Shown: positions 36,947 through 45,760 of the stretch, one piece after another
Numbering within the stretch: the first letter of the stretch is position 1
How the letters are laid out: every line of letters starts with the position of its first letter
Assembly: GCF_006065315.1 (NCBI RefSeq)
Contig: NZ_CP040749.1
Coordinates: 1,750,501 to 1,814,500, forward strand
Reading direction: 5' to 3'
DNA from: Aureibaculum algae
GTDB taxonomy: Bacteria; Bacteroidota; Bacteroidia; Flavobacteriales; Flavobacteriaceae
Length of the DNA stretch: 64,000 nt
Made by a program: the position numbers and the translations under genes
Notes under the pieces: model-generated
What the model was told of the DNA's origin: nothing
Seen by the model: the letters and a program-made list of their open reading frames with translations, nothing else
Database searches by the model: none

Positions 36947-37325
36947 CAGACAAAAAAGATTATGTAATTAGTTTATTTGCTCTTAAAATTTCTTGTAAAA
37001 ATTATACTAACAGGATTTACAATTGATTTGCAAATTTAAATCTATTAAAAAATCACATTCCAATGCTTTAAGTTATGTTTATGTCAGTTGGTTACATAGA
37101 AGCCTAATAGTGTGAATCTTTCCAAAATAGAACCAATTATCAATTTTAATTTATACGATTAATATTGATAATTGGTCAATAATTCCTGAGGTTCTTATAG
37201 CAATTTTATTTTAGAATTCAGGCATAAGGGTATTTATTAGGTTCAAATCATTATAAGAAATGGTTTAAAGTTTCTATAAGATTAGACAAAATAAAAAATT
37301 CGGTTCGTTTAAAGTTAGGAGGAGG
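36947..37325. other. Non-coding gap with an inverted repeat
   Basis: 379 bp between the convergent barrel and PorP/SprF genes. I see no frame with coding character. The only structure is a 13-bp perfect inverted repeat, ACCAATTATCAAT at 37132-37144 and its partner at 37164-37176, with a 19-base AT-rich loop and no T-run. Confidence 0.6.
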
Positions 37326-38252
37326 TTAGAAAAAACGAACGGCACCTGATTTCCTCTTAGCATTACCGCCTGAGTATTTTAAAATAATTTCATGGGAACC
37401 GTTATTGTAGTCACTTAAATCTGTTAAAGTATAGTCATAAGAATAACCTACAAAAATACGTTGCCCCAATTGAAGACCAATTATTCCACTAACCGCATCG
37501 TTAAATCGATATGCTGCACCAAGGGTTATTTTGTCTTGGATTAAGAAATTAGCAGAAGCATCTATGGAAACGGGAGACCCTTCTATAACTTTTGCTAAAA
37601 CTGCTGGTTTAAATTTTAAGTCTCGTGATACATCGAAAATGTAACCACCCATTAAGTAATAATGATTAACACGTTCAATTACTTGCTCACCGTCATTTTT
37701 TGCGTTAAATGAATTTAAACCGAGTAGGTTAGGAGCAGATACACCTAAATACCATTTTTCTCCATACAAAAACGATCCAGCACCTACGATTGGTCTAATT
37801 TCATTCACATTTTCATTAAAAATTGGATCTTGATTGTCGTAATACAATCCTTTTGACCAATCAACATTATAGAAATCAATTCCTAAATTAAGACCTAAAG
37901 AGAGACGTGTGTTTTGCCCTAACATTACTTCATAAGCAAAAATCCCATTGATATTTACCTCATTTGAGGGGCCAATCTTTTCATTATAAGCACCTAAACC
38001 TAAACTAATACGTTGACCAACTTTACCATCAATGGATAGGGATTGGGTTACTGGAGCTCCAGTAACGCCAACCCATTGAGATCTATGCAATAAGGTAGCT
38101 TCTAATCCTTCATTTGTTCCTGCATAGGCAGGATTTAAGGCGGTGGTATTATACATGTGTTGCGTATATTGAGGTTGCTGTTGTGCCATTGTCAAGTTGC
38201 AGATGAATACAAATAATATGGACACACCGAATTTTATGTTTTTACTTTTCAT
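37326..38252 (-). CDS. PorP/SprF family type IX secretion membrane protein
   Basis: 308-residue outer-membrane protein with a signal peptide (GVSILFVFICNLTMAQQQ) and the family-typical beginning PQYTQHMYNTTALNPAYAG. The remainder is beta-strand-rich (RLSLGLNLGIDFYNV, IGLQLGQRIFVGYSYDYTLTDL). SprF of Flavobacterium is needed to secrete and anchor the gliding adhesin SprB, and genome copies are usually next to a type-B CTD protein. Here the upstream 1368-residue gene, 58 bp away on the same strand, is the obvious partner. Confidence 0.94.
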   Translation of the reverse strand: MKSKNIKFGVSILFVFICNLTMAQQQPQYTQHMYNTTALNPAYAGTNEGLEATLLHRSQWVGVTGAPVTQSLSIDGKVGQRISLGLGAYNEKIGPSNEVNINGIFAYEVMLGQNTRLSLGLNLGIDFYNVDWSKGLYYDNQDPIFNENVNEIRPIVGAGSFLYGEKWYLGVSAPNLLGLNSFNAKNDGEQVIERVNHYYLMGGYIFDVSRDLKFKPAVLAKVIEGSPVSIDASANFLIQDKITLGAAYRFNDAVSGIIGLQLGQRIFVGYSYDYTLTDLSDYNNGSHEIILKYSGGNAKRKSGAVRFF

Positions 38253-38310
38253 GATCTTTAAGTTTTCTGGTTGCTTTTATTTTGATTTAATTCTTAAAAG
38301 TGTAAATCTG

Positions 38311-41300
38311 TTATTTCGCTAAGAATAACCATCCTGTTAATTCTTTATCAAAATCCTTGATTTTAAGGACATAGAAATAAGTTCCTGATGGTAATGCTTC
38401 CCCTTTTCTCACAACACCACTAACATTTGCAATACCTTTCCAATTGTTTTTATAGCTAGAAGTACTATATACAAGACTGCCATATCTGTTGAAAATTTTT
38501 AAGGTGTTTAAAGGATATTGTTCAATACATTTAATTTTAAAAGTATCGTTGGCTCCATCGTTATTTGGTGAAAACTCATTATATATAGTCAAACAACTTC
38601 GTGTAATGGTCACCGTGTCTGAATTGTTATCAATATTCGTTTCTTCAGGATCAGAAGAAATGATAGTTGCTGTATTGGATGTATCTCCGCTGGTATTCAC
38701 TTTAACGGTAACCATCAATGTGGCCGTTTCATTAATGTCTAATTGAGAAATGGTCCAAATACCTTGAGCCGAATTATATTCACCTACTGAAACGGTTGAA
38801 TTTAAGAAGGTAAACCCATCTCTAATTTGCTCATCAACTAAAATTTCATTTAAGTTAGTTTCACCAGAATTATGTACTGTAATCGTAAATACGATCGTTT
38901 CACCAATCAATGGGGTTAGTACATTAACAGTTTTAGTAATAGTAAGGTCTGATGTTACTGCTTCAATAACTAATTCATCCGCAGTTGCATCATTTGCCGT
39001 ATGACCGTCATTATCAGATACTGTAACAGCAACATCATAGGTTCCTTCTGGTAACGCATTCGATTCAGGAATTGTTAAGCTCCAGCTATCGTCACCATGA
39101 TCTACTAAATCGCCATCATTTTCGGTATAGTCAATTCCGTTTACTCGAACTGTTAAGTTATCTGCTGAATCTGCAGTACCAGTGATAATCGGTGTACTGT
39201 CATTAGATTGTTGAGCGTTTACCGTTGGTACCGTAAGAACTACTGCATTCGCTTCAATAACCAATTCATCCGCAGTTGCATCATTTGCCGTATGACCGTC
39301 ATTATCAGATACTGTAACAGCAACATCATAGGATCCTTCTGGTAAAGCATTGGGTTCAGGAATTGTTAAACTCCAAGTATTATCACCATGATCTACTAAA
39401 TCTCCGTCATTTTCGGTATAATTAATTCCGTTGACTTCAACTATTAAATTATCTGCAGAATCTGCAGTACCTGTAACAATCGGAGTACCATCATTGGTTT
39501 GTTGAGCGTTTACCGTTGGTACCGTAAGAACTACTGCATTGGCATCAATAACTAATTCATCAGTTGTTGCATCATTTGCCGTATGACCTTCATTATCAGA
39601 TACTGTAACAGCAACATCATAGGTTCCTTCTTGTAACGCATTGGATTCAGGAATTGTTAAGCTCCAGGTATCATCACCATGATCTACTAAATCGCCATCA
39701 TTTTCGGTATAATCAATTCCGTTGACTTCAACTATTAAATTATCTGCAGAATCTGCAGTACCAGTAATAATTGGAGTGCTGTCATTAGATTGTTGAGCGT
39801 TTACCGTTGGTATGGTAAGAACTACTGCATTCGCTTCAATAACCAATTCATCAGTTGTTGCATCATTTGCCGTATGGCTGTCATCGTCAGTTACTGTAAC
39901 AGCAACATCATAGGTTCCTGCTGGCAACGCATTGGGTTCAGGAATTGTTAAGCTCCAGGTATCATCACCATGATCCACTAAATCGCCATCATTTTCGGTA
40001 AAATTAATTCCGTTGACTTCAACTATTAAATTATCTGCTGAATCTGCAGTACCTGTAACAATCGGAGTACCATCATTGGTTTGTTGAGCGTTTACCGTTG
40101 GTACAGTAAGAACTACTGCATTCGCTTCAATAACTAATTCATCAGTTGTTGCATCATTTGCCGTATGACCTTCATTATCAGATACTGTAACAGCAACATC
40201 ATAGGTTCCTTCTGGTAACGCATTGGATTCAGGAATTGTTAAACTCCAGGTATCATCACCATGATCTACTAAATCGCCATCATTTTCGGTATAGTCAATT
40301 CCGTTTACTCGAACTGTTAAATTATCATCTGAATCTGCAGTACCAGTAATAATCGGACTGCTATCATTAGATTGTTGAGCGTTTACCGTTGGTACCGTAA
40401 GGGTTATACTATTCAATGCATATGAATCTGAGTCCGCCGCAGTACTAGAACAGGTTCCGTTCGTTGTTTTTAATAGGGCATCAATTGTTAGGTCATCATC
40501 CTCCGCCAAATCGCTACCATCTACGCCGATTTCAAAGGTGTAATTGTCTTTGACGGCAGTGGTATATGTATTGTTATTAATAAAAAGGTTTATAACATCA
40601 CCTATTTGGGCATCACTACTTACTGTACCTGATATTATTATGATTTCCGAAGCTTCAACTTCAGAAATTGTATCGTCTGCAGTTGTATTTTCATCTAAAC
40701 TTATGATTGGAACTAAGTTGCCATTAATTATAGATACAGAAGTCATTTTAAGATCACCTAGAGCATTAGAACATCCCTTTTCATTTGTCAATCCAACATA
40801 ATAGTTATAAGGAGAATTTGCCACTGATAAACCATCAATACTTAATGTACCATTAGTATCAATACTATAAGTGACACCATTTTGAATTAGACCATTGGTT
40901 ATTTTTAAAGTTTTATTTGCATCAAAATACCAGCTAAATATTCCTTTCTCCGAACTTTCAGGAGTAAGGACAACAAGACTCGATGAACAAAATGGAGCTT
41001 CGTTCCCTCGAATTAAAATATCATCCGATGAAGGTGTAGCCAGTGCAGTAATATGAACAGCAACTCTGGCAGATTCTATAGGACATCCAGGTTTTCCAGC
41101 AGCAACATAATAGGTGTGGTCTCCTTGTATTTCTGGAGTAGTAAATGCTTCTCCTGTACTATGAATTGCCAACGGGTTTTCAGATTCCAATTCTTCATAC
41201 CATCTTAGCTCCAAACTAGCATCATTAGAAGTAGCAACCAAGTTGGCTGTTGAACCTTTACAGGCTGTTTGGTTTAGGTTAACAGACGCTATTGTTGGAA

Positions 41301-42417
41301 GCTCAGGAGACCTTTCAATACCATAAAAATCCAAACGTTGTGTCAAATTAACATTAAGAAGCGATATATATTTTATTGTAATTCTGTCAATTTTCGATTC
41401 TGGGGAAAAAGGAATTTTAGCTATTCTATTTCCTTGAAGTAACGTTAGTAAATCAGCATTTAGAAGACTTGAAAGAGATATATTAGCGACTTCATTGGTT
41501 CCATTTTTTGCAATGATGTGAATGGAATTGGCAACGCCAACTGTAAGTAAAGAAGGGTCTAGTTTTAAACGAATATTATAATTGTCATTGATGTTCGATA
41601 AGCCTTCAAAATATATAGTTTGTGAAATAGAACCCGCTGCACTTAAAATACCCATACTTAATTCTGAAAAATTATCAGGATTAGCATCAATGGCATACTC
41701 AGGGTGAGTAACACCAACGCCACCAATATTTAATGCATCCAGATTAAGACCGTAACCGTCATATGAGGTATAAGCAGCCTGGCCACATTCATTTGGACTA
41801 CTGTTATAAAAGGCACCATAAACATTCAGTCGTTTGGTATTGTTCAATCCTAAAAGAGAACCTATACGATTTGTTATTTTAATTTTGTCATAGGCCTGAT
41901 TGGGTGTCACAGCAATAAAATATTCATTTAAAGCATTTACAACCAGTCTTATATTTGGCTTGGCAAAATCACCATCGATTTGTGAATTTGCAGAAAGTAA
42001 CTCTGTAGTTCCATTAAGCACTTGAATACTAAATTCTTGATTCCCGATTAGTACGGTACCTAAAATATCATCAATTAGATGACCTAAGTTGCCTCCTAAA
42101 AGTGCTGGGAATAAATTATCATCGGCATCAATTTTAATGTAGGAAGTAGTATTGGCCGAAACCGTTGCAGGAAACTTTAGTTCTAATTGCCCAGAATATG
42201 CACCAATACCCAACGCGGTACCAGTATTAGCTCTAATAACTGCTTTAGTTTGTAAATCGGAATCCACGGCATTCTCAAAATCAGTTGTATGATTGCGGTT
42301 AGACACTGTAGTTGCAAAAACTTTTGTTTGAGCAAAAACTTCAGATTGTCCCAGTATTAAGAATATGGGTACAAAAAGAAATGGAAATAATAAACGAGTG
42401 TTGAATTTAAATCTCAT
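38311..42417 (-). CDS. Large secreted repeat protein with gliding-motility type C-terminal domain
   Basis: 1368-residue surface or secreted protein with a signal peptide (LLFPFLFVPIFLILGQSEVFAQ region). The N-terminal ~650 residues contain several beta-domains, including an Ig-like stretch with paired cysteines. Residues 673-1153 are five tandem repeats of 97 residues (291 bp each), near-identical, with asparagine- and aspartate-rich motifs such as NAQQSNDSTPIITGTADS and VNGIDYTENDGDLVDHGDD, resembling calcium-binding Ig-like bacterial domains. A DUF11-like domain follows (about 1154-1275), then the C-terminal CHU_C domain (about 1280-1368: NEFSPNNDGANDTFKI ... PSGTYFYVLKI), a type-B T9SS signal. 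Probable adhesin, exported with the PorP/SprF protein encoded next. Confidence 0.92.
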   Translation of the reverse strand: MRFKFNTRLLFPFLFVPIFLILGQSEVFAQTKVFATTVSNRNHTTDFENAVDSDLQTKAVIRANTGTALGIGAYSGQLELKFPATVSANTTSYIKIDADDNLFPALLGGNLGHLIDDILGTVLIGNQEFSIQVLNGTTELLSANSQIDGDFAKPNIRLVVNALNEYFIAVTPNQAYDKIKITNRIGSLLGLNNTKRLNVYGAFYNSSPNECGQAAYTSYDGYGLNLDALNIGGVGVTHPEYAIDANPDNFSELSMGILSAAGSISQTIYFEGLSNINDNYNIRLKLDPSLLTVGVANSIHIIAKNGTNEVANISLSSLLNADLLTLLQGNRIAKIPFSPESKIDRITIKYISLLNVNLTQRLDFYGIERSPELPTIASVNLNQTACKGSTANLVATSNDASLELRWYEELESENPLAIHSTGEAFTTPEIQGDHTYYVAAGKPGCPIESARVAVHITALATPSSDDILIRGNEAPFCSSSLVVLTPESSEKGIFSWYFDANKTLKITNGLIQNGVTYSIDTNGTLSIDGLSVANSPYNYYVGLTNEKGCSNALGDLKMTSVSIINGNLVPIISLDENTTADDTISEVEASEIIIISGTVSSDAQIGDVINLFINNNTYTTAVKDNYTFEIGVDGSDLAEDDDLTIDALLKTTNGTCSSTAADSDSYALNSITLTVPTVNAQQSNDSSPIITGTADSDDNLTVRVNGIDYTENDGDLVDHGDDTWSLTIPESNALPEGTYDVAVTVSDNEGHTANDATTDELVIEANAVVLTVPTVNAQQTNDGTPIVTGTADSADNLIVEVNGINFTENDGDLVDHGDDTWSLTIPEPNALPAGTYDVAVTVTDDDSHTANDATTDELVIEANAVVLTIPTVNAQQSNDSTPIITGTADSADNLIVEVNGIDYTENDGDLVDHGDDTWSLTIPESNALQEGTYDVAVTVSDNEGHTANDATTDELVIDANAVVLTVPTVNAQQTNDGTPIVTGTADSADNLIVEVNGINYTENDGDLVDHGDNTWSLTIPEPNALPEGSYDVAVTVSDNDGHTANDATADELVIEANAVVLTVPTVNAQQSNDSTPIITGTADSADNLTVRVNGIDYTENDGDLVDHGDDSWSLTIPESNALPEGTYDVAVTVSDNDGHTANDATADELVIEAVTSDLTITKTVNVLTPLIGETIVFTITVHNSGETNLNEILVDEQIRDGFTFLNSTVSVGEYNSAQGIWTISQLDINETATLMVTVKVNTSGDTSNTATIISSDPEETNIDNNSDTVTITRSCLTIYNEFSPNNDGANDTFKIKCIEQYPLNTLKIFNRYGSLVYSTSSYKNNWKGIANVSGVVRKGEALPSGTYFYVLKIKDFDKELTGWLFLAK
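38959..40401 (-). repeat. Five tandem 291-bp coding repeats
   Basis: Units run 40401-40111, 40110-39820, 39819-39529, 39528-39238 and 39237-38959 (the last lacks four codons). Each begins with LTVPTVNAQQ or LTIPTVNAQQ and differs from the others at a few percent of positions. They form the beta-domain array of the CHU_C protein gene. Confidence 0.95.
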
Positions 42418-43023
42418 AATAGTGATGATTTATAGGTTATATAAAAATGTGTATGGGTATTTATTGAAATGTGTATAAGTATAACCAGGCTTAGCCCGAT
42501 TTTGAATTATTGGAATTTGGAGGTGTTGATTTTTTTGACGTATAAGAAATCATCACAATGGTGAGATTTATTTGAATACATTTTTTTTGTAAATTTTCTA
42601 AATACATAACAGCTTCTTTTTTTTCTAAAAACAATTTGAAATGAATTTATCCTGAAAAAAATTAGTTTTTTATGAAACCCTTTAGTGTATGTTACTCATT
42701 ATTGGTGTTTTGTAGTTTGTTTTTTTTTATTCATTTTTCGTAGAAATGACTAGATGAAAACAATTTGCTCATCTTTAGTTTATTTTTTGTAAAAATATAT
42801 TATCCTAGATATCATTTTCAGCATCGGAATTTGATTTATGTCTGTTGTTAGTGAACCTAGGTTACAGAGTGTAATTTTATAAAGCTGATTTTGAGTAGGA
42901 TAACTTTAATGAATGAAGAAAAAGGAAGAATTTTTAGGATATTTTACGATTAGGTTGTTTTTATGTTAAACGGTCTAAAACTACAAATGGCCAATTAAAA
43001 GTCTTCTTAAATTTAATAGCTAA
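42418..43023. other. Long non-coding gap upstream of the CHU_C protein gene
   Basis: No credible reading frame, RNA gene or promoter was found here, apart from a 10-bp palindrome AACCTAGGTT at 42854-42863. The gap should contain the promoter of the CHU_C/PorP operon, but no TAnnTTTG match faces that gene. Confidence 0.5.
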
Positions 43024-43049
43024 AAAAGCCGTCTGAAGAGACGGCTTTT
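43024..43049 (-). terminator. Terminator downstream of uvrB
   Basis: AAAAGCCGTCT (43024-43034) pairs perfectly with AGACGGCTTTT (43039-43049) around a GAAG loop, with A-runs and T-runs outside, so it works on both strands. It lies 125 bp after the uvrB stop. Confidence 0.88.
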
Positions 43050-43173
43050 ATTTACACTTTGATTCATAAGATTAAAAAAAGAATATCCCAACAGTAATTA
43101 GTCATGGGGTACTTTACTGAAATTGACATCAGTGTTGACGATTTATAATCCTACAAATCGTTATAGAAAAACG

Positions 43174-45162
43174 TTACAACTGCTCTTTCAACACTTTTAT
43201 TTCATCTCTTAATTGAGCGGCAACTAAAAAGTCTAATGCTTTGGCAGCTTTTTCCATCATTTTTTGACGATCTCTAATGCGTTTTTCAATTTCAGGTTTT
43301 GGTAAATATTCTAAATCCTCTTCAGCAGCTTTAGTTGCAGCGGCATCATAATGAAAAGAACTAATATTATTTTTACTTAAACTATCGTCTAGACTCTTTT
43401 TAATTTGCGTTGGGGTAATGTTATGTTTTGTATTGTATGCAATTTGCTTTTCACGCCGTCCGTTAGTTGCGTCAATAGTCAACTGCATGCTATTGGTAAT
43501 TTTATCGGCATACATAATAGCTCTACCGTTAATGTTTCTTGCAGCTCTACCAACTGTTTGGGTTAAAGAGCGTTGGCTACGTAAAAAACCTTCTTTATCG
43601 GCATCTAAAATAGCAACTAACGAAACTTCAGGTAGATCTAATCCTTCTCTTAGTAGGTTTACACCTACTAACACATCAAACAGGCCTTTACGAAGGTGTT
43701 GCATAATTTCTACGCGTTCCAAGGTATCAACATCACTGTGAATATAACGACATCGAATGTTAATTCTACTTAAATATTTGGTCAGTTCTTCTGCCATTCG
43801 TTTCGTTAAAGTAGTAACCAATGTCCGCTCGTCTCTTTCTACACGTAATTGAATTTCCTCGATTAAATCATCAATCTGATTTAAACTAGGTCTGATTTCA
43901 ATTTCTGGGTCCAATAAACCAGTAGGACGGATAATCTGTTCTACAAAAACACCTTCTGTCTTTTGCAATTCATAATCTGCAGGTGTGGCACTAACATAAA
44001 TTACCTGATTCTGAATTTCTTCAAATTCTTCAAATTTTAGTGGTCGGTTATCCATAGCAGCGGGTAAGCGGAATCCGTATTCTACTAAATTTTCTTTTCG
44101 AGAACGGTCACCTCCATACATAGCATGGGTTTGCGGTATGGTAACATGACTTTCATCAATCACCATTAAATAGTCCTCAGGAAAATAATCTAATAAACAG
44201 AAGGGGCGTGTACCAGGTTGTCTTCCGTCAAGGTAACGCGAGTAATTTTCTATCCCACTGCAATATCCTAATTCACGAATCATTTCTAAATCAAACTCGG
44301 TACGTTCCTTTAAACGTTTCGCTTCAAGATGTTTACCTATTTCTTTAAAGTAATCAACCTGCTTAACCATGTCTTCTTGTATGGCATGAATTGCATTTTG
44401 CAATACATCTGGCGAAGTCACAAATAAATTGGCAGGATATATCGTTAGTTTTTCAAATTTTTCAATGATTTGATTATTGACAATATCGAAACTTTCCATT
44501 TCTTCTATTTCATCACCAAAGAAATGAACACGATAGCCATAATCTCCATAGGAAGGGAAAATAGTAATTGTATCTCCTTTTACTTTAAAAGTCCCGCTTT
44601 TTACCTCAAATTCTGTTCTAGAATATAAGCTGGTAACCAATTGATGTAAAAACTTGGTCCGAGGAATCTTTTGATCAACCTCAATATGGATCACATTCTT
44701 TTTAAATTCAACGGGATTACCGATACCATATAAACAAGAAACGGAGGCTACTACTAATACATCTCTACGACCAGATAATAACGAAGATGTCGTGCTTAAT
44801 CGGAGTCGTTCAATATCATCATTTATAGAAAGATCTTTTTCAATATACAATCCACTTGAAGGAATATAGGCTTCAGGTTGATAATAGTCATAATAGGATA
44901 CAAAATATTCTACCGCATTATTAGGAAAAAAATGTTTAAACTCAGAATACAATTGTGCGGCCAACGTTTTATTATGAGCCAATACCAAAGTAGGTCGTTG
45001 AATATTATTAACAACATTGGCCACTGTAAAAGTTTTACCAGAACCCGTAACACCTAACAAGGTTTGATAGTTTTCGCCTGAAGCTATAGCTTCTGTAAGT
45101 TGTCTAATGGCTTCAGGTTGATCTCCTGTAGGTTTAAATTCTGATTTTAAGTCGAATTGCAT
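43174..45162 (-). CDS. uvrB: Excinuclease ABC subunit UvrB
   Basis: UvrB verifies DNA damage after loading by UvrA and recruits UvrC in nucleotide excision repair. The 662-residue protein has Walker A GVTGSGKT at 37-44, the beta-hairpin region FVSYYDYYQPEAYIPSS, the DESH box near 336-339, SQRSLTQTVGRAARN in the helicase domain 2, and a C-terminal UVR motif (KMMEKAAKALDFLVAAQLRDE). Length is standard. TATTTTTG stands exactly four bases before the ATG, predicting a leaderless transcript. Confidence 0.98.
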   Translation of the reverse strand: MQFDLKSEFKPTGDQPEAIRQLTEAIASGENYQTLLGVTGSGKTFTVANVVNNIQRPTLVLAHNKTLAAQLYSEFKHFFPNNAVEYFVSYYDYYQPEAYIPSSGLYIEKDLSINDDIERLRLSTTSSLLSGRRDVLVVASVSCLYGIGNPVEFKKNVIHIEVDQKIPRTKFLHQLVTSLYSRTEFEVKSGTFKVKGDTITIFPSYGDYGYRVHFFGDEIEEMESFDIVNNQIIEKFEKLTIYPANLFVTSPDVLQNAIHAIQEDMVKQVDYFKEIGKHLEAKRLKERTEFDLEMIRELGYCSGIENYSRYLDGRQPGTRPFCLLDYFPEDYLMVIDESHVTIPQTHAMYGGDRSRKENLVEYGFRLPAAMDNRPLKFEEFEEIQNQVIYVSATPADYELQKTEGVFVEQIIRPTGLLDPEIEIRPSLNQIDDLIEEIQLRVERDERTLVTTLTKRMAEELTKYLSRINIRCRYIHSDVDTLERVEIMQHLRKGLFDVLVGVNLLREGLDLPEVSLVAILDADKEGFLRSQRSLTQTVGRAARNINGRAIMYADKITNSMQLTIDATNGRREKQIAYNTKHNITPTQIKKSLDDSLSKNNISSFHYDAAATKAAEEDLEYLPKPEIEKRIRDRQKMMEKAAKALDFLVAAQLRDEIKVLKEQL

Positions 45163-45166
45163 CTTA

Positions 45167-45174
45167 CAAAAATA
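45167..45174 (-). promoter_or_regulatory. Promoter box of uvrB, placed for a leaderless start
   Basis: The minus strand reads TATTTTTG, then TAAG, then the ATG of uvrB at 45162. The four-base distance places the transcription start on the A of ATG. Confidence 0.6.
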
Positions 45175-45276
45175 ATGAACTAATTTGTATTAATAGCATA
45201 TGGTAAACGCTTTAAGTATGAACTAATATGAATTCATAATTTGGTGTATAATACGATGAAAAAGAGTTTAAGATAT

Positions 45277-45292
45277 ACGATAACGTTATCGT
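45277..45292. promoter_or_regulatory. 16-bp perfect palindrome, operator-like
   Basis: ACGATAACGTTATCGT is its own reverse complement, with a central CG as in operators bound by LacI-family repressors. It lies between the divergent uvrB promoter and the first small-RNA promoter (68 bp upstream of its -7 box). It is not repeated at the second copy. No regulator gene is nearby. Confidence 0.4.
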
Positions 45293-45367
45293 TAACATTA
45301 ATTAACACTAAGTATAAATTGTTTAATACTAATTTAACATTAAACGATGAATTCCGCCTTAAATTTG
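45293..45367 (+). promoter_or_regulatory. Promoter region of small RNA copy 1
   Basis: TAAATTTG at 45360-45367 is a full TAnnTTTG match. Upstream, about 65 bp rich in TTAACATTAA-type words (45293-45357) is conserved at the second copy, suggesting an activator site in place of a clear -33 TTG. Confidence 0.6.
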
Positions 45368-45371
45368 CGGT

Positions 45372-45434
45372 ATATTATTTGAGTTAGTTAGTTAAATAAT
45401 GGGTGTTGGTTCATAAACAATGCCCATTTTTTTT
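45372..45434 (+). ncRNA. Predicted small RNA, copy 1
   Basis: A ~63-nt RNA is predicted to start four bases after the -7 box. Hairpin 1 pairs ATTATTT (45374-45380) with AAATAAT (45394-45400) around a 13-base loop carrying GTTAGTTAGTT. Hairpin 2 is an intrinsic terminator: an 11-bp stem, AATGGGTGTTG (45398-45408) with CAATGCCCATT (45418-45428), including two G-T wobbles, then a T-run to 45435. No frame of protein-coding character is present. The near-identical second copy 266 bp downstream supports function. Confidence 0.65.
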
Positions 45435-45558
45435 TGAATATAACTTCAATACGTATTTTAAAATACACGATTTTCTGGAAAACTTACTGTTTTAGATTTC
45501 TACGCTTCTAAATGAAATTGATAATTTTCCATATAATTCAATTTAAATCTTAAAATTT

Positions 45559-45633
45559 TAACAATTATTAACATTAATCGTAAATTGTTTAATAGTAATT
45601 TAACATTAATCAAAAAATTCTGCCTTAAATTTG
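45559..45633 (+). promoter_or_regulatory. Promoter region of small RNA copy 2
   Basis: TAAATTTG at 45626-45633 repeats the -7 box of copy 1, with the same upstream words (TAACATTAAT, TAAATTGTTTAATA) in the preceding 65 bp. Confidence 0.6.
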
Positions 45634-45637
45634 TTGT

Positions 45638-45700
45638 ATATTATTTGAGTTAGTTAGTTAAATAATGGGTATTGGTTCATAAACAATACCCATTTTTTTT
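45638..45700 (+). ncRNA. Predicted small RNA, copy 2
   Basis: Transcribed part matches copy 1 at all but two positions. Both changes lie in the terminator stem and turn G-T wobbles into A-T pairs: AATGGGTATTG (45664-45674) now pairs perfectly with CAATACCCATT (45684-45694). The first hairpin and the GTTAGTTAGTT loop are unchanged. It is followed by the convergent ABC permease gene. Confidence 0.65.
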
Positions 45701-45760
45701 GCTCAATATTTAAAAAGTGTAACTGATCACTTTAGTTGTTTTTGAGTTAAAGATAGCGTT

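Noticed and set aside
42854..42863. AACCTAGGTT palindrome in the long gap before the CHU_C gene
   Set aside because: Ten bases only, no repeats nearby and no link to a promoter box.
45453..45466. GTATTTTAAAATAC palindrome between the two small RNAs
   Set aside because: Pure A/T core, expected by chance in this composition, and not placed like the palindrome upstream of copy 1.
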